Positions 9,693-18,223 of a stretch of DNA of 64,000 nucleotides are shown piece by piece. Source of the DNA: Clostridium sp. DSM 17811. GTDB taxonomy: Bacteria; Bacillota; Clostridia; Clostridiales; Clostridiaceae. Under the pieces are notes generated by a model. That model was given only the letters and a program-made list of their open reading frames with translations. It did not search any database and was not told where the DNA came from. Location: NCBI RefSeq assembly GCF_018861905.1, contig NZ_JAHLDU010000004.1, positions 186,001-250,000 of the forward strand, written 5' to 3'. The position numbers and the translations under genes were made by a program. Every line of letters starts with the position of its first letter. Position 1 is the first letter of the stretch.

Positions 9693-10079
9693 TGTAGTAA
9701 CCTCTTTACTTGCGATTATGTGTATATATATTATACATCTTAAATTGCAAGATGATACATCACATAATTTAAATAGTAATTTAAATTTTATATTCTAGGT
9801 AATAAAGAAGTGTTATGGTTATTTTATTATTTATCAATAAAAACTTAGCAGATTATAAATAACATAAAAATTGGATAACTGAGAATAATATTAGAATATA
9901 TTAATTGATAAAAATATATTATAAAGGATGATTTCTGTGGAAAATAATTATTCTAAAGTTTATAATATAAATAATTTCATTTTTTAATTCTAAAAATATT
10001 ATTATATGCAAATATAAAGTTTAGACATCTTTTAGAAGGAAAGTCATCTATTTATATAAGTGGATACAAGGAGAAATGA
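9693..10079. other. Intergenic region, AT-rich
   Basis: 387 bases between divergent genes. It should hold the two promoters. A possible 16-codon reading frame starts with GTG at about 9937 behind AAAGGATG, but nothing supports it beyond the Shine-Dalgarno-like sequence. No hairpin with a T run or known RNA motif was recognised. Confidence 0.5.
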
Positions 10080-10760
10080 ATGGAAAAGTATGTTTATGTT
10101 ATTATTTCAAGAACACCAACATCTACAGGCAAGATAGTTAGAAAATTTTTAAAAGAAAAATACAATCATGCTTCAATTAGCTTAGATAAAAATTTAAGTC
10201 AAATGTATTCTTTTTGTAGATTGTCAGTAAGTAATCCCCTTGTGGGGGGGATAGTTCATGAGAGTGTGTTTACCCTTACTATAGGATTAAAAGAGAATGT
10301 ACCTATAAACATATATCGGATACCTGTAACAGCAGAAAAATATGAATTGATAAGTAAATTTATTTATGGAGTTTATAACGATACAGAAGTTTACTACTAC
10401 AATTTTCTTCAAGCTATTGGGCTTATTAACAATAAAAGGCATGCTATTTACAAGACATATATATGCACTGAATTTGTTATGGAAGCTCTAAGGCAAGCAG
10501 GAATAAGGCTTACAACATTAGAACCATATCAGATAACACCTACAGATATTTGCAGGATCATGGGTAAATTTATTTGCTATTCAGGAAATATAGATGACTA
10601 TCCATTTAGGGCACAGATAAAAACGAAAAACGATGAGATCTTCTTTTGTAAAACAGGTTTTTTTTATGAAGGATTACATACTATTAAACACTTCTGGATG
10701 GTTGTTTCTAGAGATAGAAGTAGTAAAAGAAGTAGTAAAAGCAAGAAAAGTAGAATTTAA
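10080..10760 (+). CDS. Permuted papain-fold (YiiX/NlpC-P60-like) protein
   Basis: 226 residues without signal peptide. A histidine in YNHASISLD (near residue 36) precedes a cysteine in YICTEFV (near residue 129). This His-then-Cys order is that of circularly permuted NlpC/P60 proteins of the YaeF/YiiX type, which act as amidases or thioesterases. The C-terminus is very basic, ending in repeated SSK/RSSK, which could bind nucleic acid or membrane lipid. Substrate unknown. It is probably co-transcribed with the acetyltransferase 22 bases downstream. Confidence 0.6.
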   Translation: MEKYVYVIISRTPTSTGKIVRKFLKEKYNHASISLDKNLSQMYSFCRLSVSNPLVGGIVHESVFTLTIGLKENVPINIYRIPVTAEKYELISKFIYGVYNDTEVYYYNFLQAIGLINNKRHAIYKTYICTEFVMEALRQAGIRLTTLEPYQITPTDICRIMGKFICYSGNIDDYPFRAQIKTKNDEIFFCKTGFFYEGLHTIKHFWMVVSRDRSSKRSSKSKKSRI

Positions 10761-10782
10761 GGTAAATACTAGGGGGAGAATA

Positions 10783-11724
10783 ATGGAAAGTTATAATCAT
10801 ACTATTTGTATGAAATTAAAATTAGATGAGGAAGAAAATAAGGCTGTTAGGACCCTTTGCGCTATTTGTAATGAAAAACAAAAGATCTACTTAAAATTGG
10901 AACTTGATTTAAAAAAGAGGCAAAGAAAAGAAACTGCAAAAGACGAAGCTCTGTTAGAATTTCTTTATTATGAGAATAAGATGTTAGTAGGATACTTAGG
11001 AGTATGCAATTTCGGAGGAAATTCAGTCCAAATAAGCGGGATGGTACATCCTGACTTTAGGCGAAAGGGGATATTTAGAAAATTATACCTTATGGCAAAG
11101 GAAGAATGGCAAAGAATATCGAAAGCTGAGGTTCTAGCGCTATGTGATCATACATCTACTTATGGAATAGATTTTATAAATTCTATTGGGGGTGAATATG
11201 TATCCTCAGAGTATAAAATGTGCTTAAATAAAAAAGATTTAGAGTGCAAGATTAAACAGTCACATGAAAATGCTAGTATTATTAAACTTAGATTAGCAAC
11301 GAGTGAGGATGTCTCTGAAATTGAAAAGCAAACTTCTATTTATTTTGGGAAACCATTAAATGAAATGGATGATAAAGAAGCTAAAGTAGTTAATATGAAT
11401 AAAGAAGACGTAGAAAACTCTTTCATTCAGCAAGGTAATAATTTCATTAGCTATATGGCAATTCTTAAAGAGAAAATTATAGGGAAGGTTCATATTAGTA
11501 TAATTAATAATGAAGGTTTTATTTATGGATTTGGAGTGCTTCCAGTATTTAGAGGAAAAGGTTATGGAAGGGAAGTTCTATTAGCTACATTAGATATATT
11601 AAAAGAAAAAGGAGCTGACAACATTTTTCTCGAAGTTGAGTCACAAAATAAAAATGCACTTGGACTTTACGAATCTTGTGGGTTTGAAGAGGTTAATGTA
11701 ATGGATTATTATGTAATAACTTAA
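10783..11724 (+). CDS. Tandem GNAT-domain N-acetyltransferase
   Basis: 313 residues from the ATG at 10783, preceded by AGGGGGAG with good spacing; a longer frame from 10633 overlaps the previous gene and is rejected. Two GNAT folds can be seen. The first centres on SGMVHPDFRRKGIFRKLY (acetyl-CoA-binding R/Q-x-x-G-x-G/A loop in the form RRKGIF). The second has VLPVFRGKGYGREVLL and the typical ending NKNALGLYESCGFEEV. Only the second keeps a full RGKGYG pyrophosphate-binding loop, so it is probably the catalytic half. Substrate not predictable. Confidence 0.85.
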   Translation: MESYNHTICMKLKLDEEENKAVRTLCAICNEKQKIYLKLELDLKKRQRKETAKDEALLEFLYYENKMLVGYLGVCNFGGNSVQISGMVHPDFRRKGIFRKLYLMAKEEWQRISKAEVLALCDHTSTYGIDFINSIGGEYVSSEYKMCLNKKDLECKIKQSHENASIIKLRLATSEDVSEIEKQTSIYFGKPLNEMDDKEAKVVNMNKEDVENSFIQQGNNFISYMAILKEKIIGKVHISIINNEGFIYGFGVLPVFRGKGYGREVLLATLDILKEKGADNIFLEVESQNKNALGLYESCGFEEVNVMDYYVIT

Positions 11725-11825
11725 AGCGATTGGTGATAATAATACTTAAATAAAACATAACCTTTATTTAACCTGTTCTTAACTTTTCATGCATATAATG
11801 AAAGCATAGAGGAGAGTGAGGCATT

Positions 11826-12404
11826 ATGAAAAATTTAAATATATGTATTGATATTGACGGAACAATAACAGATGCTTATTATTGGCTTAATATTACTAAT
11901 AAATATTTCAATAAAAATATAACAGAGGATGAGGTAACCAAGTATTATATACATGAAATAATGGGTGTTAGTTTAAAAGAATATGATGAATTCTATCAGC
12001 AAAACAAATTTGAAATCCATTCAGAGCAGATACTTCGGGAAGATGTTCAAATTGTTATAAAAGGACTAAGTGAACTTCATAATATTTATTTTGTTACAGC
12101 AAGAGAAAAAGAACTAACTATGTTTACTCATTCATATCTAAAGAGAAATAATATTGCATATGATGAGCTGTTTGTATTAGGTAGCCATTATAAGGTGGAT
12201 AAAGCAAGAGAATTAGAATGTAATGTGTTTATCGAAGATAATTATGATAATGCAGTTCAACTATCAAATGCAGGATTTAAGGTTCTTTTAATAGATACGA
12301 ATTATAATAGGAAACCATTAAATGGTAATATAGTTAGGGTTTATAACTGGAAAGAAATATATTATACAATAAACAAACTGTTATTACAAAGAAAAGCGGT
12401 GTAA
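11826..12404 (+). CDS. HAD-superfamily 5'-nucleotidase-like protein (YqfW type)
   Basis: 192 residues. The HAD nucleophile motif reads ICIDIDGTITD with Asp9 and Asp11; FVTAREKE is motif II and FIEDNYDNAVQL holds the later acidic motif. Length and layout match small nucleotidases of the YqfW family that dephosphorylate (deoxy)nucleoside monophosphates. A TATAAT at 11794-11799 and GAGAGTGAGG before the ATG suggest its own transcript. The 3' end forms half of a terminator stem shared with queC. Confidence 0.75.
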   Translation: MKNLNICIDIDGTITDAYYWLNITNKYFNKNITEDEVTKYYIHEIMGVSLKEYDEFYQQNKFEIHSEQILREDVQIVIKGLSELHNIYFVTAREKELTMFTHSYLKRNNIAYDELFVLGSHYKVDKARELECNVFIEDNYDNAVQLSNAGFKVLLIDTNYNRKPLNGNIVRVYNWKEIYYTINKLLLQRKAV

Positions 12405-12420
12405 TAACAGTTTGTTTTAT
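12371..12420. terminator. Bidirectional terminator overlapping the nucleotidase stop codon
   Basis: A perfect 17-bp inverted repeat (12371-12387 with 12401-12417) lies between the convergent nucleotidase gene and queC and includes the nucleotidase stop codon. T-rich sequence follows on the plus side and A-rich sequence precedes it. Confidence 0.85.
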
Positions 12421-13085
12421 TTATTTTGCAACAAATATTTTTCTTTGAATTCTATATAACCCTTTTTTCTTAATTTGCAAGATGGGCAGTCTCCACAACC
12501 ATTACCTTTTATACCATTATAACAAGTTAATGTTTGCTCTTTAACAACGTCAAGCACACCTAAATCATAAGCCATTTTCCAAGTTTCTGCTTTGTTAATC
12601 CACATCAAAGGTGTTTCAATTACAAAATCATAACCCATGGCTAAATTTAAGGTAACATTTAAGGATTTAATAAACACATCTCTGCAATCTGGGTATCCAC
12701 TAAAATCACTTTGAGATACACCAGTTATAATATTACTTATACCTCTTTGCTTAGCAAACACGGCTACAAAAGTTAAAAATAATAAGTTACGTCCATCTAC
12801 AAAGGAATTAGGAACACTATCTTTTGGGGCTGACTTGTCCACTTTCATATCTTTTCTTGTTAAGGAATTGGGTGCTAACTGATTAAGTAAGCCTAAGTCT
12901 AAAACATGAAATTCAACGTCATGTTCTTTGCATATAGTTTTTGCACAATCAAGTTCTAATATATGTTTCTGGCCATAATCAAAAGACACAGCTATAACTT
13001 CCTTATATTTTTTTAATGCCCAAAATAAACAAGTTGTGCTATCTTGTCCGCCACTAAATACTACTACTGCTTTATCTCTATTCAT
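12417..13085 (-). CDS. queC: 7-cyano-7-deazaguanine (preQ0) synthase
   Basis: 222 residues. The ATP PP-loop [14 protein letters not shown] lies at the N-terminus and a C-terminal zinc site [17 protein letters not shown] completes the signature. QueC converts 7-carboxy-7-deazaguanine to preQ0 with ATP and ammonia, the last preQ0 step. It is the last gene of the riboswitch-controlled operon, 37 bases after folE. Confidence 0.97.
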   Translation of the reverse strand: MNRDKAVVVFSGGQDSTTCLFWALKKYKEVIAVSFDYGQKHILELDCAKTICKEHDVEFHVLDLGLLNQLAPNSLTRKDMKVDKSAPKDSVPNSFVDGRNLLFLTFVAVFAKQRGISNIITGVSQSDFSGYPDCRDVFIKSLNVTLNLAMGYDFVIETPLMWINKAETWKMAYDLGVLDVVKEQTLTCYNGIKGNGCGDCPSCKLRKKGYIEFKEKYLLQNK

Positions 13086-13122
13086 AATCTACACGCTCCT
13101 TTTAAGTTGTTTAAATCTTTAC

Positions 13123-13713
13123 TTATTTATTATAAAGCATCATTAATTTATTGTTTAAAATTACGTCAGTATTAAATCTTCCTCTAAAAGTAGTAGACAT
13201 TGTTTTAGTACCTGGTTTTTTTATTCCACGAGTAGTCATGCAGGCATGTTCACCTTCTATAATAACAGCAATGTCCGAAGATGTTGTTACTATTTCCATG
13301 ATTTCTGCAATGTCTGTTCCTATTCTTTCTTGAAGTTGAAGTCTTCGGCCTACCATATCAGCTATTCTTGCTATTTTACTTAGACCAATAATTTTTTTAT
13401 TAGGAACATATGCTACTGTTACTTTCATATCATACATAAGCGCCAAATGGTGTTCACAATGACTGAAAATTTGTATATCTTTCATTATAACTATATCACG
13501 AGAATCATCATTAACTATTAAATCATCAACAAATGTTGTATCAAACATTTTAGCAATTTCAGCATTGCTGTAACACATACCGGCAAATACTTCTTCATAC
13601 ATTTTAGATACACGTTTTGGTGTATCTATAAGTCCTTCACGGGTTGGGTCATCACCTAGTGCTATTAAAATGCCTCTTATATGTTTCTCAATTGCTTTTG
13701 TATCAATTGCCAT
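13123..13713 (-). CDS. folE: GTP cyclohydrolase I
   Basis: 196 residues, usual length. Zinc ligands lie in [10 protein letters not shown] (His and Cys) and in HACMTTRG. It converts GTP to 7,8-dihydroneopterin triphosphate, the first step of both folate and deazapurine synthesis. Its place between queE and queC, 3 bases after queE, and behind a preQ1 riboswitch, says that this copy serves queuosine. Confidence 0.97.
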   Translation of the reverse strand: MAIDTKAIEKHIRGILIALGDDPTREGLIDTPKRVSKMYEEVFAGMCYSNAEIAKMFDTTFVDDLIVNDDSRDIVIMKDIQIFSHCEHHLALMYDMKVTVAYVPNKKIIGLSKIARIADMVGRRLQLQERIGTDIAEIMEIVTTSSDIAVIIEGEHACMTTRGIKKPGTKTMSTTFRGRFNTDVILNNKLMMLYNK

Positions 13714-13716
13714 AAC

Positions 13717-14382
13717 TTATACACCTCTCTTATTTGGATCCCAAATGATTTTATGAAGTTGAACTTGAAGATTAACACCATTCATTTTATTACTTTTCAT
13801 AAATTCTACAATATCTTCTAGGTCAATTTGTCCAAATACTGGACTAATATACACATTTGTTTTATTTGTTAAGGAATATTTATCTATTATACATTTGGAT
13901 TTTTGTAAATCTTCCATGCTACTAGCTACAAACTTAACTGTATCTTTATAAGTTAAATAAGCAAAGTTATTTAAATCCATTGATCCCTCCATACCACTTG
14001 CGGGTAGTTTATAATCCATATTAAAGCTCGGTGGGTTGTAAGTATTTGCAAATTCACCTAAATTAATACTACCATTAGTCTCAATTTCAATATGAATGGA
14101 GTTGTCGATTGACAAAATCTTTAAGAGATCTTTAATTCCTTCTTGTAATAGTGGTTCACCACCGGTTAAGGTTACATTTCGAATTTGGGTAGATTTTATA
14201 TATTCATATATATCATCAGGTGTCATGAGGTTATAACTGGCATCTGTCTCATTAGCCCAAGTGGTGTCACAGTAGCCACAATTAAGGTTACAACCTGCAA
14301 ATCTTATAAATACTACAAGTTGTCCTGAGAGCGGTCCTTCTCCGTTAACACTTATAAACTTTTCAACTACTTTATATTCCAA
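13717..14382 (-). CDS. queE: 7-carboxy-7-deazaguanine synthase, radical SAM
   Basis: The radical SAM cluster motif is CNLNCGYC (Cx3Cx2C), preceded by GEGPLSGQLVVFIRFAG, typical of QueE. It rearranges 6-carboxytetrahydropterin to CDG. The frame opens 51 bases further up, inside queD, but the TTG at 14382 is preferred: it follows the queD stop by one base, has GCGAGG 9 bases upstream and gives the family's usual start (xEYKVVEKFISVNGEG). The product is then 221 residues. Translation is probably coupled to queD. Confidence 0.93.
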   Translation of the reverse strand: MEYKVVEKFISVNGEGPLSGQLVVFIRFAGCNLNCGYCDTTWANETDASYNLMTPDDIYEYIKSTQIRNVTLTGGEPLLQEGIKDLLKILSIDNSIHIEIETNGSINLGEFANTYNPPSFNMDYKLPASGMEGSMDLNNFAYLTYKDTVKFVASSMEDLQKSKCIIDKYSLTNKTNVYISPVFGQIDLEDIVEFMKSNKMNGVNLQVQLHKIIWDPNKRGV

Positions 14383-14383
14383 T

Positions 14384-14815
14384 TTAATGTGCCTCGCTTT
14401 CTTCATATGATGCGCTATTATTAGGTGTTTCATAAACGGTAGTTCGTTTTACATTATATCCTTTATCTTTCATTTGTTTAAAGAAAAATTTTGCAAAGTT
14501 TTCAGCTGTTGTTCTAAAATCAACAAGTATCACTTTAAATCCGTCCTGTTTTATACAATTTAGGGTCTCATCTCTCATGCTACCTATTTGCACAATTAGA
14601 GCATGGTCATAGGCGTCAGCCATGGACTTAACATCCCTTTTTAAATCACCAAAATCTATTACCATACCTTCTAATTGACCGCCTTTTGTTAAGGCTTCTG
14701 ATTGTACTTCGACTTCAACCTTCCATCTATGTCCATGAATATTTGCACACTTTCCTTCATATCCAGAAAGAAAATGCGCACTATCAAAGCTATGTTCTGA
14801 TTTCAAAATATACAT
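14384..14815 (-). CDS. queD: 6-carboxy-5,6,7,8-tetrahydropterin synthase
   Basis: Small PTPS-family enzyme (about 143 residues). The zinc histidines lie in SAHFLSGY and NIHGHRW, and the catalytic Cys in GKCANIHGH. It converts dihydroneopterin triphosphate to 6-carboxytetrahydropterin. Two ATGs are possible: the one at 14824 lies 1 base from AGGAGG, the one at 14815 lies 10 bases away and is preferred. It follows the activase gene on the same strand after a short gap. Confidence 0.95.
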   Translation of the reverse strand: MYILKSEHSFDSAHFLSGYEGKCANIHGHRWKVEVEVQSEALTKGGQLEGMVIDFGDLKRDVKSMADAYDHALIVQIGSMRDETLNCIKQDGFKVILVDFRTTAENFAKFFFKQMKDKGYNVKRTTVYETPNNSASYEESEAH

Positions 14816-14836
14816 ATGGGGCATTCCTCCTAAAAT

Positions 14837-15595
14837 TTATAAAAATTCACTCCCGTAATAACAACATCCAATGGCCCCATTAAATTGAGGGTCTTCGATA
14901 GAAACTATTTCATCGTAATTGTTGCTTAAATATTTTTTAATTGCAATATTACTTGCAACACCACCTGTTAAGATTAATTTTTTACCACGGAACTTACTAA
15001 GTAATGGTAGGAGCCTTTTGTATAGGGAGTAATTAACGCTAGAGCACAAACTTTCTATACTTATACCTTCGGCTATTTTACCAATTAATTCTGATTCAGA
15101 AAATACTGCGCAAGTTGAATTGAGTTCTATAGCATTTTCATAATGTTTGCTCATCTCGCCAAGTGATACTTCTAGAACACTTGCCATATTCTCTAAATAT
15201 CTACCACAAGATGCAGCGCATTTTTCATTAAGCTCTAGGTCTGTTGTGATACCTTTTTCTACTTTTACAATTTTAACATCTTGACCACCTATATCTAAAA
15301 GTATAAAATTATTTAAACCTGTCTGATAAAATCCTCCATATACATGAGCTTTTATCTCATTTATTGGTGAAAATAGTAATAAATCAGTGTTGTTTTTACC
15401 ATAACCTGTAGAAACTGCTTTATCAATATGGCTAATATCAAGTTTTTCTAAATCAACAATAATTTTACCATCAAACTTACAATAATTTCTGTAAAAACTC
15501 ATTGTGCTTACTTTCTTTTTTTGCATAATCTTATTGTCTTCCATTAAAACTATTTTAACCTCGCGGCTTCCAAGGTCTATACCTAGTACTCGCAT
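14837..15595 (-). CDS. 2-hydroxyacyl-CoA dehydratase activase-like ATPase (HgdC/BcrAD family)
   Basis: 252 residues with the ASKHA ATPase fold: GIDLGSREVKIV at the N-terminus, LLDIGGQDVKIV near 99-110 and LTGGVASN near the C-terminus. The cluster-ligand cysteines of the family fall at Cys126 (NEKCAASCGR) and Cys162 (NSTCAVFSESE), so a dimer can hold one [4Fe-4S] between subunits. Such activases use ATP to push one low-potential electron into a partner, here surely the protein encoded just upstream, whose stop overlaps this start by 13 bases. GGAGG lies 7 bases before the ATG. The operon context is queuosine synthesis, not amino-acid fermentation. Confidence 0.88.
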   Translation of the reverse strand: MRVLGIDLGSREVKIVLMEDNKIMQKKKVSTMSFYRNYCKFDGKIIVDLEKLDISHIDKAVSTGYGKNNTDLLLFSPINEIKAHVYGGFYQTGLNNFILLDIGGQDVKIVKVEKGITTDLELNEKCAASCGRYLENMASVLEVSLGEMSKHYENAIELNSTCAVFSESELIGKIAEGISIESLCSSVNYSLYKRLLPLLSKFRGKKLILTGGVASNIAIKKYLSNNYDEIVSIEDPQFNGAIGCCYYGSEFL

Positions 15596-16593
15596 TCTTT
15601 AGCCTCCTTCAAATCTAGCAACATATCAAGGAAGGCTTCTAACCTAAGCTTTGTTCTTGCGTCTAAGACGTTTAATTTGTCGCCTTCAATATTTAATATG
15701 GGAATATTTAATTTCTCTTTTAAAACTATATCTGCAACTGCCCTATAGCAAAATGCTTGAGTGTAGTGAATTATTCCGTCTAATTTACGATTGTCTATTT
15801 GTTTTTGAATCTCTACAATCCTAAAACTCGTATCATAAGGATAAGTATAATCATAGTATTGATGATATATATCAATGGCGTTATTAGCTCTTGGAAAAGC
15901 AAATTCTCTTTGAACCTCATTGTATACAAAACTAGCATTAAGATTTTCAACAAATGCGTAGATATCTGGAGTCATAGGTGGTACACCCATATAGCCAAGG
16001 CGAAGTTTTCTAATTACTGGTTTTCTGTTTTTAATTTCACAAATAATTTTTTTTAAATCAACGTCAAAAGCATCTACATTACAATTAAAATCACTTGAAC
16101 TTACTTGATAAAGATGATTTTCAAAGCCTGTTGCTTTATTATGTATATAAGTTAATTCATCAATTTCTTTGACCAAGGCGCGAGTTTTATTTATGCGGGT
16201 CTTAACTATTTCAACTTCTTTTATTGTTACATTAAAGACATTCATAAATTTTTTTATTTCATGTTCTACATCCTCTAACTTGTGACTATGAGGGAAGGAA
16301 AATGGATAAACTTTTATTCCTCGTAGTTCTAGTACTTCAATTAGAGCTTTTGTGTTAGAACAATCGCCCTCAACAACTCCAACTATTTCTTTTATGTCAT
16401 TTTGTAAACAGGCTCCATAAATACCCTTTATCCAGGTACATAAACTCCTAGGGAAGCCATCTCTTTCCGCAATGTCTATATATTTCAAATAGTCATCTGA
16501 GGTTATAAAAATATTGTTTAAATCGACAGGTGTATAACCTGCTGCAATTAGAATTTCTACTGGAACAGTAGTTGTTAAACCTATTTTTTTCAT
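15583..16593 (-). CDS. 2-hydroxyacyl-CoA dehydratase / double-cubane-type reductase-like protein
   Basis: 336 residues of the HgdB/BcrC/FldBC superfamily. The ATG at 16593, 7 bases from AGGAGG, replaces an upstream in-frame ATG at 16641. Candidate iron-sulfur ligands are Cys52 (RSLCTWIKG), Cys62, Cys78 (EGDCSNT) and Cys282 (QAFCYRAVADIV); the last is followed by the family ending IPILNIEGD. Members receive one electron from an ATP-driven activase and carry out hard reductions or radical dehydrations. Only one such subunit is encoded, whereas hydroxyacyl-CoA dehydratases need two; this is closer to single-subunit double-cubane proteins. First gene after a preQ1 riboswitch, so a step in deazapurine or queuosine metabolism is inferred. 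True substrate unknown. Confidence 0.8.
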   Translation of the reverse strand: MKKIGLTTTVPVEILIAAGYTPVDLNNIFITSDDYLKYIDIAERDGFPRSLCTWIKGIYGACLQNDIKEIVGVVEGDCSNTKALIEVLELRGIKVYPFSFPHSHKLEDVEHEIKKFMNVFNVTIKEVEIVKTRINKTRALVKEIDELTYIHNKATGFENHLYQVSSSDFNCNVDAFDVDLKKIICEIKNRKPVIRKLRLGYMGVPPMTPDIYAFVENLNASFVYNEVQREFAFPRANNAIDIYHQYYDYTYPYDTSFRIVEIQKQIDNRKLDGIIHYTQAFCYRAVADIVLKEKLNIPILNIEGDKLNVLDARTKLRLEAFLDMLLDLKEAKECEY

Positions 16594-16636
16594 TACGATT
16601 CCTCCTAAAAGATAACAAAAGAACCATCTGATACCA

Positions 16637-16707
16637 AACAAAAAAACTACCTAAAACGGTAGTTACGTCCTAGTTTTGTTTATAGACAGGATGGTTTAGA
16701 ACTGTCT
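16637..16707 (-). promoter_or_regulatory. preQ1-I riboswitch with terminator
   Basis: On the minus strand P1 is AGACAG (16702-16707) with CTGTCT (16684-16689), enclosing loop TTCTAAACCATC. The A-rich tail ATAAACAAAACTAGG (16669-16683) then folds back, as in class I preQ1 aptamers (the known T. tengcongensis and B. subtilis aptamers share the short stem, C-rich loop and AACAAAAC/AAAAACTA tail ending in AGG). An intrinsic terminator (GGTAGTT 16658-16664 with AACTACC 16645-16651, then eight T) lies directly downstream. Binding of preQ1 should stop transcription of the operon down to queC. Confidence 0.88.
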
Positions 16708-16729
16708 TATTTAAGTTTTATATTAATAA

Positions 16730-16758
16730 AGTTTACTATATTTTAATTGCTATGTCAA
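16730..16758 (-). promoter_or_regulatory. Promoter of the preQ1-regulated operon
   Basis: TTGACA at 16753-16758 and TAAACT at 16730-16735 on the minus strand, 17 bases apart, place the transcription start near 16723, about 15 bases before the aptamer stem. Confidence 0.6.
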
Positions 16759-16770
16759 ATTGTCTCGAAA

Positions 16771-16812
16771 AATAAAAACTGCCACAGAAATAATATCTGT
16801 AGCAGTTTTTGT
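16771..16812 (-). terminator. Terminator after the G5/3D gene
   Basis: AAAACTGCCACAGA (16775-16788) pairs with TCTGTAGCAGTTTT (16796-16809); T-rich sequence follows on the minus strand. Confidence 0.8.
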
Positions 16813-16833
16813 ATAATTAAGTATATAAAATAT

Positions 16834-17895
16834 TTAGTTTAGTATATGCACCGTCAGGTATTGTACACCCCAATCACCGCATTCACCTTCATTATTAAAG
16901 AATAGATCTATAAAATTTCCTTTTATTGCTGAACCGGTATCAGCCGCGATAGCATTTCCATAACCCTCTATATATAATTTTGTTCCAAGAGGTATGACAC
17001 TTGGATCTACAGCTACGGTACTATATCCATTTGGATTTCTAACAGCCTTTTGTCCTGAGGCAGTATAAGTGTTATTAGTTCCTTCAGAACCCCAGTAAGC
17101 AGTAGTTTTTACAGAAAAAGTTTTACTATATGAATTACTTTTGGAAGAAATGGGAGTTGCTTTTGATGCAGTAGATTCTCTGGAAATTGAAGATCCCCTT
17201 GAAACAGATACTGCTGGCATAGTACCCTGAACTATGATTTTATCTTTAGGCTGTGTAACTAAGGTTTCTTTAACAACTTTCCTAGCCACTTCTTTTCCAT
17301 TTTCATAAGTTACATTTAATGTAATACTTTTCAAGCCATTAACTCCATTTTGTGAAACTGTTCTTTCAGATTTTAATATACTATCATTTTCTTTAATAAC
17401 AGTTTTAAAATCAACAGGTTTTGACTGATTTATTGTTTTTGAATTAACCCTAGTTATTGTTATGCCTAGGCCACTCGATAATTTAGTTTCTTTTGATGGT
17501 GAAATTTTATCAGTGGGGCTTATGTCTATCTGTTGTGCCTTTAACATTAAAGCAACATCTTTTTCTGCAGATTTAACATTAAGTTTCTTATTATCCACAA
17601 AGACGTTAACGTTTATAGCACGGGTTATAGTTATAACGCCGTTGTTTTGTATTTTTGAATTCAGAGCCTTATCAACTTTATCTTTTACGTCTATGCTTAT
17701 ATCTGATTTTTTTAGAGCGTTACCAAATGTCTTTTGATAAGTTACCATATTAGTTGATTTACCGTCTATAACTACCGTAATGTTTTTTCTAATGGAGCAT
17801 ACAAAAATAGTTGAAGTTGTAATTATTGCCACCAGTATGAATCCAATTACAAATTTTATTCGTCTACCTTCCATAAATCTAAATATAAAAATCAT
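16834..17895 (-). CDS. Cell-wall protein with DUF348, G5 and 3D domains (YabE-like)
   Basis: 353 residues: an N-terminal membrane anchor (FVIGFILVAIITTSTIFV), two DUF348 repeats (about 35-70 and 90-130), a G5 domain (about 150-225) and a C-terminal 3D domain with the conserved aspartates in VAVDPSVIPLGTKLYIEGYG and ADTGSAIKGNFIDLFF. This is the layout of YabE/Rpf-like muralytic enzymes, lytic transglycosylases that remodel peptidoglycan outside the cell. AGGAG directly abuts the ATG at 17895 with no spacer and the next ATG (17874) is too far, so the start is unusual. A long structured leader lies upstream. Confidence 0.88.
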   Translation of the reverse strand: MIFIFRFMEGRRIKFVIGFILVAIITTSTIFVCSIRKNITVVIDGKSTNMVTYQKTFGNALKKSDISIDVKDKVDKALNSKIQNNGVITITRAINVNVFVDNKKLNVKSAEKDVALMLKAQQIDISPTDKISPSKETKLSSGLGITITRVNSKTINQSKPVDFKTVIKENDSILKSERTVSQNGVNGLKSITLNVTYENGKEVARKVVKETLVTQPKDKIIVQGTMPAVSVSRGSSISRESTASKATPISSKSNSYSKTFSVKTTAYWGSEGTNNTYTASGQKAVRNPNGYSTVAVDPSVIPLGTKLYIEGYGNAIAADTGSAIKGNFIDLFFNNEGECGDWGVQYLTVHILN

Positions 17896-18223
17896 CTCCT
17901 ATTATTAATTTCAGTATAAAGCACCAGGGACTTATTATTACAGATGCCTAAATACTTAGGTCTACAGTGCTCTTGGGTATATTACAATTAAGAGCGCTCT
18001 CATAAAACACATGAGAAGTAGGGGAGTCATGTATACTTATACCAATAAATGTATTGGTAAATTATTGTAACAGTATTGTAACACGTTTAGGTAAAACATG
18101 CAAATGATAACGATTTCTTACCCGGTTTTCCCTTAAGTGATATAATTATTATAGCATATAAAAGTTTAGTTCGTTTAATTTATGTGATTTTAGAGGTATT
18201 ATTAAATTGGAGGTGATTAAGAC
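17896..18223. other. Intergenic region with structured, unidentified minus-strand leader
   Basis: 328 bases between divergent genes. On the minus strand, after a plausible -10 (TATAAG near 18040), come several helices: ACATGA/TCATGT, GCTCTT/AAGAGC, and an outer AGCAC/GTGCT stem enclosing CCTAAGTATTTAGG. I compared it by eye with c-di-AMP, c-di-GMP, purine and ZTP motifs and found no convincing match. On the plus strand GGAGGTG at 18209-18215 serves the helicase gene. Confidence 0.45.

Noticed and set aside
9937-9987. A 16-codon peptide gene starting with GTG behind AAAGGATG
   Set aside because: Too short and AT-rich to separate from chance; no conserved feature seen.
10633-10782. N-terminal extension of the GNAT gene from an ATG at 10633
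   Set aside because: It overlaps the preceding gene by over 120 bases without a ribosome site, and the ATG at 10783 has a strong one.
17930-18140. c-di-AMP (ydaO) riboswitch before the 3D-domain gene
   Set aside because: Gene context would suit, but the conserved ydaO blocks are not visible; only generic hairpins are.
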